Of a stretch of 64,000 nucleotides of DNA, positions 43,752 through 52,100 are shown one piece after another. The stretch comes from Anaspis maculata. Lineage: Eukaryota; Arthropoda; Insecta; Coleoptera; Scraptiidae. The DNA lies in NCBI GenBank assembly GCA_949128115.1, contig OX421964.1, positions 30,124,177 to 30,188,176 on the forward strand, given 5' to 3'. The notes under the pieces were generated by a model. It saw only the letters and a program-made list of their open reading frames with translations, did not search any database and had not been told where the DNA came from. The translations under genes were made by a program, and so were the position numbers. Numbering within the stretch: the stretch's first letter is position 1; each line of letters opens with the position of its first letter.

Positions 43752-46700
43752 ATGAGGGAGGAAACAAGTCAAGTTCTTTGTAAAATTGGTGAATGTCAAA
43801 AAGCTAAATCCTTATCAGCTCTCCGTGTGGTTTTTTGGAATTGTCACGGTTTATCTAATCTTGAATCTTTTTGTGGCTGTCTTGGTCAATTCGATATCTT
43901 GTGTATAAGTGAGACTTGGCTGGCTGAAGATGTCTGCGTGGCGCCCCCTTACCTCCAGCACTTTTCGGTTGTTTCTTCTCCGGCAATCAGAGATCATTCA
44001 CGGGGAAGGGCCAGTGGCGGCCTGCTGTCGTTTTTTCCCAGACACTTCTCACAACTTGTTAAAATATTCGACATATCACCGCATTGGATTGTCTGTAGGC
44101 TTGCGTTGAGAAATTTTGATATTTTGCTATGCTCAGTTTATTTTAGGCCGTCACTTGATATCACTAATATGTTGGAACTTTTTCAGATCTGTTTGGATGA
44201 CCTGAAATTAATGTATCCTGATGACATGTTGGTGGTAGGGGGTGATTTCAACTGCAGGTTGGGTGAGCTGGGTAACTTTCCCTTGGAGGCCTTGGAGGAT
44301 TGCAACCTGTATCAAGACAGAAGTTCCAGGGACAGGATCATTAACGAGCGGGGACGTTCTTTACTTGAGTTCATGAGTGAAAACGCGTTGATTCTCATTA
44401 ATGGCAGATCCAAGAGTGACGAACTGGGAGAGTTCACGTTTTGCGGTCCATCAGGTAGTAGCAGTATAGATTACGTCTGGGGTTCAGTTCTTGACTTGCA
44501 TAGAGTGAATGATTTCCTTGTTATGAACGATGTAGTTGAATCTGACCATTTTCCCATCAGACTAGAATTACAAATTTCGTTTCATTGGTGCACGGATCGA
44601 TCCTCACCGAAAGGCAGGACTAGCCGCACAGTGCGTCTGAGATGGAGGAATGAGTTAGGTACGGAGTTTAAGGTTGAAATGCAACATTCACCAAACGTAG
44701 CTAGGGGTGGCTCTGCTCAAGAAATGTATGACAATTTATGCCGAACAATAACTGAAATTGGGAAAAAAGTTGGTCTCGTGAAATATGTCTCGGATGGTAA
44801 AAAAGCAGTTAGCCCAAAGAAATGGTTCGACCGGGATTGCGTTTCAGCTAGGAGAGAACTTAAGACAAAGTTAAATATTTGTAAACATAACCATTTTTTG
44901 CAAGTCTTTGTAAACAAATACCTCACAGCAAAAAAGCAATACAACAGATTACTAAAATTCAAAAAGTCTGAATTTGAGAAACTACACATCGAAGCCTTGA
45001 GCAATGTTAGGAACTCGGCACTTTTCTGGAAAACTCTTAGATCGTTCCGTGGAACAACCTGTAATAAGGACATAATACCTCTCGAGACCTGGGAAGAGTT
45101 TTACCAATCGATTTACATTTCGGAAACACGTATTTCCTCAAACACTTTTTTTTACGACGCAGGCTGTCAGATCTTGGATATCCCGATCACGACTGATGAA
45201 CTTTTCTGCGCACTTTGTAAATCTAAATCTGGAAAGGCACCGGGTATTGACGGGGTCACTTACGAGTTTTTTGGAGGGTGTCCTCAGAATTGGCTGCTTT
45301 ACATGCAGGGGTTGTTCAATCGCATTCTAATTGAGGAAGAGTTGCCAAGCCAGTGGAGTGAGGTCATTCTGACGATGCTTCATAAAAAGGGACCCATCGT
45401 AGATCCGTCGAATTATAGAGGGATAGCATTAGTGAACTGTTGTACGAAGCTTTTTACACAGATATTACTGCAGCGATTAATTCAGTGGGATGAGAAAACA
45501 TGTACGATACCTGAATGTCAATCTGGCTTCAGAAGAGGTAGAGGCTGTATGGACAATATATTTGTGCTGAATTCTATAATCCAGATCCATTTAAGGTTGA
45601 GGGGACGACGTGTTTACGCAGCTTTTATCGATTTCAGACGCGCCTTCGATTCTGTTAAGCATACGTTGTTATGGCAGAAGCTCTATCATTTGGGGATCAG
45701 TGCAAAGTTTATTAGGTTGATGAAGGGTCTGTATGAGAGTGCTACTATGAGAGTGAGAGTCGGCTCGGAGTTTACGCGAAAGTTTGAGGTTGAGTCGGGA
45801 GTTTTGCAGGGAGAATCTCTTAGCCCGTATCTATTTGCGCTGTTTTTATCTGATATCGACGTATATTTTCGCGAGGCTGGTTCGGTGGGACTTAATATTG
45901 ACAATAAAGTGGATGTCTGCGTGCTCCTGTACGCAGATGACTTGGTTATTCTGGGAGAGTCTCCAATTGACTTGGCGCGGAAGCTATCAGTCCTTGAGAA
46001 GTACTGCTTGGTCAATGATTTAGCTGTCAACACGGAAAAATCAAAGATCGTTTGTTTCAGTAAAAGCCCTGCTAGTTCAACAAGTGGGATGAACTTTTTT
46101 TACGACAAACAACAGATCTCGGTGGTGAAAAAGTATACGTACCTGGGAATATCTTTCACCTCTTCATCAGTGTTTCTTCAGGCGGCGAGAGAGTCGGTGG
46201 CTAGAGCCAAGATTGCGAGCGGGGCGGTATTGTCATTGATGTCTCGAACTGGGTTAATTTGTTGGGAGTCTCGCATGAGACTTTATGATTCCGTTATTGT
46301 CAATTCACTGTCCCACTGCATTGCTGTGTATGGAGTCCGATATACCGACCTTCTCGAGCGAGTTCAAGTTTGTTTTTTCAAGCGACTGTATGCTTTGGCA
46401 AAAAACACACCAGATTATGCTGTGAGGTTAGAGATGGGGGTTCCGGATTTAGCACTCTTTACTTTCAGGGCATGCTTAAACTGGTTGGAGAAACTCTTTC
46501 TGATGGACTCGAGCCGTTTTCCAGTGATATGTTTTAAGCGTTTGGTACAACTTGATTTGGAGGAAGCTAAATACAGTTGGGCTACTCAGATGAAGCTGCT
46601 CTTCCGGTCCGTTGGTTTTGGTGATTTGTGGCCGCGTCTAAACTTGCAAAGCTTGATGAGACACAGGGAGGAGATTCTTGCTCGTTATGCGGAACGTCTT

Positions 46701-47123
46701 CATCACAATGATCTGAATAGGGTGCAATCCTCCAATTTCTCCACATTGTACAGTTCTTTCGCCTTCAGTTCTGGCTGCCCACCATACCTGCGGTTGGATT
46801 TGCCTATTCGTGCCACTAAGGTAATAGCCCAGTTGAGGCTAGGAAGTGATCGGTACTTGAAATTTACGTGGAAGGGGTCATGCTATCGAATATTAACCGA
46901 AGAACTGTGTTCTGTTTGTAATTTGAACAAAAAAGAAACTTTAGATCACCTTCTTTTTGAGTGTCCAATTTACAGACCTTTGAGATCACATTACATGAGC
47001 AATATTGACAATCTGGCGGTGCTTCTACGTTTCATTGAGAATAATGATAAGAGTGATATCATGAAAATTGTTAATTTCATTGTGGGAATGCTCAAGTTAA
47101 GAGCATTTAGTAGGAATGAATAA
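43752..47123 (+). CDS. LINE ORF2, APE endonuclease - reverse transcriptase
   Basis: The 1123-residue protein nicks the target DNA and copies the element RNA from the nick. Endonuclease domain about residues 24-275: N30 in VVFWNCHG, E54 in CISETWL, D165 and N167 in GGDFN, D240 in SIDYVW, and the SDH motif at 264-266. Linker with KSGKAPGIDGV at 493-502, then RT about 530-770: D627 in FIDFRRAFD, GVLQGESLSP at 683-692, and YADD at 727-730. A C-terminal zinc motif is C1053-C1056-H1066-C1071. There is no RNase H domain. All catalytic residues are present and the frame is intact, so activity is plausible. The stop lies about 145 bases before the AATAAA. Confidence 0.92.
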   Translation: MREETSQVLCKIGECQKAKSLSALRVVFWNCHGLSNLESFCGCLGQFDILCISETWLAEDVCVAPPYLQHFSVVSSPAIRDHSRGRASGGLLSFFPRHFSQLVKIFDISPHWIVCRLALRNFDILLCSVYFRPSLDITNMLELFQICLDDLKLMYPDDMLVVGGDFNCRLGELGNFPLEALEDCNLYQDRSSRDRIINERGRSLLEFMSENALILINGRSKSDELGEFTFCGPSGSSSIDYVWGSVLDLHRVNDFLVMNDVVESDHFPIRLELQISFHWCTDRSSPKGRTSRTVRLRWRNELGTEFKVEMQHSPNVARGGSAQEMYDNLCRTITEIGKKVGLVKYVSDGKKAVSPKKWFDRDCVSARRELKTKLNICKHNHFLQVFVNKYLTAKKQYNRLLKFKKSEFEKLHIEALSNVRNSALFWKTLRSFRGTTCNKDIIPLETWEEFYQSIYISETRISSNTFFYDAGCQILDIPITTDELFCALCKSKSGKAPGIDGVTYEFFGGCPQNWLLYMQGLFNRILIEEELPSQWSEVILTMLHKKGPIVDPSNYRGIALVNCCTKLFTQILLQRLIQWDEKTCTIPECQSGFRRGRGCMDNIFVLNSIIQIHLRLRGRRVYAAFIDFRRAFDSVKHTLLWQKLYHLGISAKFIRLMKGLYESATMRVRVGSEFTRKFEVESGVLQGESLSPYLFALFLSDIDVYFREAGSVGLNIDNKVDVCVLLYADDLVILGESPIDLARKLSVLEKYCLVNDLAVNTEKSKIVCFSKSPASSTSGMNFFYDKQQISVVKKYTYLGISFTSSSVFLQAARESVARAKIASGAVLSLMSRTGLICWESRMRLYDSVIVNSLSHCIAVYGVRYTDLLERVQVCFFKRLYALAKNTPDYAVRLEMGVPDLALFTFRACLNWLEKLFLMDSSRFPVICFKRLVQLDLEEAKYSWATQMKLLFRSVGFGDLWPRLNLQSLMRHREEILARYAERLHHNDLNRVQSSNFSTLYSSFAFSSGCPPYLRLDLPIRATKVIAQLRLGSDRYLKFTWKGSCYRILTEELCSVCNLNKKETLDHLLFECPIYRPLRSHYMSNIDNLAVLLRFIENNDKSDIMKIVNFIVGMLKLRAFSRNE

Positions 47124-47268
47124 TCAATCTTTTTACATCCTTTTTTATTTATTTTTTCCTCTATGCCATACTGCACTATTGTAATATTTTTAGTTATTTT
47201 ACCTAATTTTATTGAATTATTCGATTTTTGTTCTACTTCCTTGTTCATAGTGTTACCACTGAAAGAAC

Positions 47269-47304
47269 AATAAACAGTATTATTATTATTATTATTATTA
47301 TTAT
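47269..47304 (+). terminator. LINE polyadenylation signal and simple-repeat tail
   Basis: AATAAA at 47269-47274 is followed within a few bases by a TAT/ATT run (about 47277-47304). The tail marks the 3' end where reverse transcription would have begun. Confidence 0.75.
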
Positions 47305-47607
47305 ATCGGAACCGCATTATAACGGAGATAGAGGCTTTCAAAGTTGAGTTTTGAAAATGGTTTTTGTGTTATAAAATATTCCAAATTCAATCACTGGATT
47401 TTGACCAAATTTGGTACACAAAGTGAGTTGATGCATACCTACAAGCTGGTCACATTGACTTCTGTCAAATGTGTGAGAAAATATTTTTCATTATTCCATT
47501 TATTTTTTAAAAAAACTTATTTTCGTTTTCTTTTTCAAGCGAAAGTACTTATTTTTCGATGCTTTACCATCTCCTAAAATATTGACAAAAAAATTGTAAC
47601 ACCTGTA

Positions 47608-48029
47608 TATAATAATTCGCCAGCTGAGACTATGCTATTCCTATTACCTGTCAGTTTGGTAATTGGTAATGTTGATAAGCACCATCATTTCCAAATAAGT
47701 TCTGAATGAAGATGTTAAACAGAGCGCACTCTGATGCTCTTGCTGATGCTTACTCGTATTTCAACACATTTTGGAGCATCTGGGGTTTTACCCAACAGAC
47801 GTTCTTATCGCGTTGCATTTTGTTATGGTCTTGAGTTCTATTTTGACGTTGTGTTGGAGCAAGAGGGCCAACCTCTATATAATACTTTCATTGCAATCGA
47901 TGTCGGTGGGTACCTAACTATGCCTGAATAGACAGCCAAGAGCTCCAGAGGGAGGTTAATCGTTCTTTCGTGTGCATGTGCATGCATTTTTGCTGCATGT
48001 TGGTTCACTTCAGAATGAAAACTCTGTGA
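47608..48029. other. Unassigned DNA between the MITE and the BEL element
   Basis: No gene or repeat recognised; it is the left flank of the BEL/Pao insertion. Confidence 0.4.
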
Positions 48030-48034
48030 AGTAT
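48030..48034. repeat. Target-site duplication AGTAT, left
   Basis: AGTAT directly before the LTR start; the same five bases follow the other LTR at 55506-55510. Five bases is usual for BEL/Pao integration. Confidence 0.85.
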
Positions 48035-48999
48035 TGTTAGCGCGGTACACATAAAGACGGCAGCCTTCCGATGAAGGCTGCATTAAAACAATAACTCTTG
48101 GATTAGGAAAGCAGCAAGCGACAGTCAGAAATAAAATTCACAACAACAATCAAAAACTTTAATGCAAAACAAAGAAAAAAACACAAACAGACAGAATTAC
48201 AAAACAATAAAAAAAAAACAATGTGAATTAAATGAAATGAAAAATCCGAGTGGTTCTGATCGGGGGCAGATTCGCTGGCGCCGAGTGGCGTCCTGAAAAC
48301 GAGACGAACTGCACTGAAGGTATACACCCCGGCAAACGGGAATAAACGGTAAATGGTAAAAACAATTGAAAATATGGAACTTACGGGATCTTATTCGGTG
48401 GCGGCGTCGTCCTGGCGGAGTCCGAAGGCGGCGTCGTGGTGGATGGCCGTTCTGGGGGTGGATTTCCTGGTGAAATGCACGAGTGCCCGTGTTCGTCACC
48501 AAAATGGCGGACGAACGACTCGATCCCGTCCGAAACTGGAGCTTTGTGTGCGGCTGGCTGATCCAAGCCGCTCCCCGGTGAAAGCGGTGAAAACTGCCGC
48601 TTTCTGGACTTGGAGATGCTGCAGAGCTCCTCCAGGAGTCACTATCGGACGCGATGGGCCTTGGATGGGCTTCTGGTCGAGTACGAATGTACGCCGATGG
48701 CACGACAAGATGGCCGCGAGAACGATGACCAAAAAAAAGACGGCGTGGCTTCCCGCTCGACGTACGGAGATCAACGCCGCTTCGAACGAAGCGGTAAAGG
48801 CACGAGCGGAAAGAAAGCCGAAGAATGCCGAAGACGGCCGAAGAAAGTGCTGGAGCTCGTTTACGCTTGCGCCTGACAGCCAAGTGCCAGGCACACCGAA
48901 CAGGGGGTGAGGGGTGAGGACTTGGACGACACAGGGATATTTTGGGTTGCATACCCTCAGTGCACACGAATGCAGTGTTCAATGAACGGGGCCGAGACA
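48035..48999 (-). repeat. BEL/Pao 3' LTR, 965 bp
   Basis: On the plus strand it runs from TGTTAGCGCGG to GCCGAGACA. It is identical to the other LTR by eye except T versus G at about 48367 (counterpart about 54873) and one A fewer in the run at about 48208-48218. It is GC-rich in its outer half, where long open frames on both strands start only with TTG or GTG and are probably fortuitous. Confidence 0.9.
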
Positions 49000-49015
49000 T
49001 ACTCCCCACCAAAAT
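49000..49015 (-). other. Probable polypurine tract
   Basis: On the coding strand, TTTTGGTGGGGAGTA lies immediately before the 3' LTR. A purine-rich run at this place primes plus-strand synthesis in LTR retrotransposons. It is short and interrupted, but no better candidate exists. Confidence 0.5.
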
Positions 49016-49127
49016 ACCACTCGGGGTATTTTCAAAGTTCAAAAATTAATGAAATCAAACATGATACAAAAAGAAAGAGCATAGTGAGAACAATGACGGA
49101 AGTGAAAACACAGAATGCTCACTGTCC

Positions 49128-52100
49128 TTAAGGGAGGGGACAAAGTTTGACCATTGGGCGTCGCAGAACGTCGCGTTGAGTACGGACATCTGCGACACGA
49201 CAAATGCCATCTTTGCCGGGGAAGAGTTTTGAAATTCTGCCTAACCTCCACTTCAGAGGGGGAGCGTTTTCGTCCTTGATGAGGACTAAAGACCCCACAT
49301 CTGCGGATTCAAGGTGACGTGACTTGTGCCACTTGCCGCGTTGGTACAGCGTGTGTAGATATTCGTCGCGCCAACGCGCCCAGAAACGCTGTTGCATGGA
49401 TTGGACCAACTGCCATCGCGACAACCTGCTGATCTTGAGGTGGGACAAATCTGGGTCAGGTGGGGCCGTTAACGGCTCGAGCGTCAAAAAATGACCAGGC
49501 GTCAATGGGCACAGATCATTTGGATCCGAGCTCAGCTCCGAAAGTGGCCGTTGAGCAACGGTCAGCTCTTCAAAGGTGAGTATTTGATCACCTATCACGC
49601 GAGATAGATGAGTTTTGACCGCTTTTATGCCGCTTTCCCACAGCCCGCCAAAGTGGGGACTGGAGGGAGGAATGAAGCGCCAAGTGATGGCTTCGGATTC
49701 CGCGGCGAGTTGCATTGACGTCGTCAATTGCCTATGAGCTCCGACAAAGTTTGTGCCATTGTCGCTATAGATGGTAGAGCAGCGACCGCGCCGGGCAATG
49801 AATCTGCGCAAGGCAGCGAGGAAAGCATCTGTTGAGAGATCGGAGGCAACCTCGACGTGCAATGCCTTGGTGGCGAAGCACACGAAAAGACAGATGTACG
49901 CCTTCGTAGTTCTGACACCGCGAGCGCGTGACATGAGGATTGGAAAAGGGCCACCATAGTCGAGCCCGACGCAGCTAAAAGGTTTTAGCTGAGAAGTTCG
50001 CGCCGAGGGGAGGCCGCCCATGGTGGGAGAAAAAGTTTGCGGCTTAGTCCGGAAGCACCGGTAACACGATGCAAGATAGTGCCGTACCGCGCGTCGCGTG
50101 GACAATATCCAAAAATTTTGCTGCAGGAGATAGCAGGTATTGTTGAGTCCCGGGTGGCAATGTCGGGAATGAACTTGTCGAATGACGAGTCCTGTCAAGA
50201 CGTGACGAGATGGAAGAAGAGCAGGGTGTCTGGTTGCAAATGGCAACTCATGACAATGCTTCAAACGTCCGCCGACGCGGAGAACATCGTCACGATCGAG
50301 AAAGGGTGAAAGTTTTCGAAAGGGTCTTGAACAGGGTTTGCCGTTGCGTAACGACGCGATTTCGACGGCAAATACCTTCTGCTGTACATGTTTGACAATG
50401 TACAACAAGGCAAAATGGAGTTCTGTATCCGAGAGAGGTCCTGTGAACTTCTCATCGGACTTGCATTTGCAGAACCGATAGAAATAGGCGACAGCGCCCT
50501 GAATCTTCCGTAAGGAGGATATGCGCAAAAAGAGGTCGTCGATGTCAATCGGCGGCGGCTGCGGCACACGCACGACCAAAGCGAGCTTTCGCTCTTCAGA
50601 CGCAATGTCTGGGGAGGACACGGAGAATTTGTCATCCGGCCATGTGTCATCCGCTGATGACAGAAAAGGTGGGCCAGACCACCAGAGGGAGCACGAAAGC
50701 ATGTCTTCGGGAAACAATCCACGCGAAGCTGGGTCGGCGGGATTGTCCGATGTTGAGACATGTCTCCAACACTGAGGCGGGACACGCTGTTGAATATGCT
50801 CAACACGGTGAGCAACAAATGTTTTCCAGCGGTGCGAAGAGGAACGCAGCCAGCTGAGAACAACCGTAGAATCGGTCCACGCAAATATGGCATCGAACTG
50901 TACGGTTCCTGCGAGCGCTGCAACGGTGAAGGCAACGAGATTGGAAAGTAGGACCGCTGCACACAATTCGAGACGGGGTACGGTCAGCAATTTGACTGGA
51001 GCCACCTTTGATTTGGCGGTTAGGAGACGAATGGTGGGAACACCATTTAGAAGGTAACGAACGTACAACACGCTCGCGTACCCAGATTCCGATGCGTCGC
51101 AAAAGGCGTGCAACTGGCACCTGTCTGCAGGCGACGGAAAAGTATGCCGTGGAATTTGCAACCGCGAAAGTTGCGATAGCTCGGATTGAAAACGCAACCA
51201 CTGCTGACATACGATGTCTGGAGGGGTGTCGTCCCAATCAAGGCCAAGTTTCCATAACCGTTGGATTAAATGTTTGGCGAAAAATGCAACAGGGCACAGA
51301 AAGCCGAGCGGATCGTAAATCCGAGCCACCTCCGACAAGATGGACCGTTTTGTGCACGGTAGTTCATTTGGATGAACCGTGAATGAAAAGGTGTCTGTTG
51401 CCGCTTGCCACTGGAGGCCAAGAATTTTTACAGTATTGTCAGCAACGTCACTGAAAGTGGACGGCTGAGTTCGAACGTGATCAAGTGGTATGTCTTGCAG
51501 CACATCAGGGTGATTGCTTGCCCACTTGCGCAATTCAAAGCAACCCGATTGGAGCAGGTTGATTAGCTGCGTTTGTAATTCCCGTGCTGATTCCACGGAG
51601 TTCGCACCGCAAAGTAGATCGTCTACATACAAATTACGGCGAATTGCCTGCGAAGCCAATGGAAACTTCGAGGCGCTTTGTTCTGCCAAGTGAAGCAACG
51701 TGCGAACCGCTAGAAACGGTGCCGAAGAAACACCATATGTAATGGTGTTCAATTGGTACGTTTCAATGGGTCGATCAGGGGAGAAACGAAAGCGAATGAG
51801 TTGATACTTGCGATGTTCGGGCGAGATAAGTATCTGCCGATACATCTGACGGATGTCACAAGTAAAAACGATCGGCTCACACCGAAACTGCAGTAGCAAA
51901 GCTGCTATGTCCTGTTGTAACTTAGGACCGACGAGAAGCGTCTCGTTGAGAGATAAATGATTCGGCGCTTGCGCCGAAGCATCAAAAACGACGCGAATTT
52001 TCGGCTTGTCGTCTTCGATCTTGACGATCGGATGATGAGGGATGTAATACGCCTCAGAATCTGGAGGTTCTGCGTCCAGCAAGGTCATGTGACCTAGGTC

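Larger units (their letters stand above)
41923..47305 (+). mobile_element. Apparently full-length APE-type LINE, about 5.4 kb
   Basis: A 5' untranslated region of about 380 bp is followed by two open frames (42306-43727 and 43752-47123) and a 3' region that ends with AATAAA and a TAT/ATT tail. Both frames are uninterrupted, so the copy is probably young. The ORF2 domain order (APE endonuclease, RT, C-terminal CCHC, no RNase H) and the three-knuckle ORF1 place it in the broad Jockey/CR1-like group of insect LINEs; the exact clade is not decided. The 5' limit is uncertain because of the microsatellite. Confidence 0.8.
41781..47605. mobile_element. TA-flanked MITE split by the LINE
   Basis: The left end CAGGATGTTACA (after TA 41779-41780) and the right end TGTAACACCTG (before TA 47606-47607) are inverted copies that stay similar inward: TTTTTTTGTCAATATT, GATGGTANAGCATC and AAAATAAGTA. 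The left arm runs into a TA-rich microsatellite and the right arm begins after the LINE tail. The LINE plus microsatellite thus sit inside an older MITE. Confidence 0.65.

Noticed and set aside
47124..47268. A third LINE reading frame or RNase H domain downstream of ORF2
   Set aside because: Only about 145 AT-rich bases remain before the polyadenylation signal, with no coding signal.
48197..49042. 280-codon frames in both LTRs on the minus strand, and 185-codon frames on the plus strand
   Set aside because: They begin with TTG or GTG or lie wholly inside GC-rich LTR sequence, match no known protein, and are duplicated only because the LTRs are.
50261..51382. Long open frames on both strands within the BEL pol region
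   Set aside because: Shadow frames of the gag-pol gene in GC-rich coding DNA.
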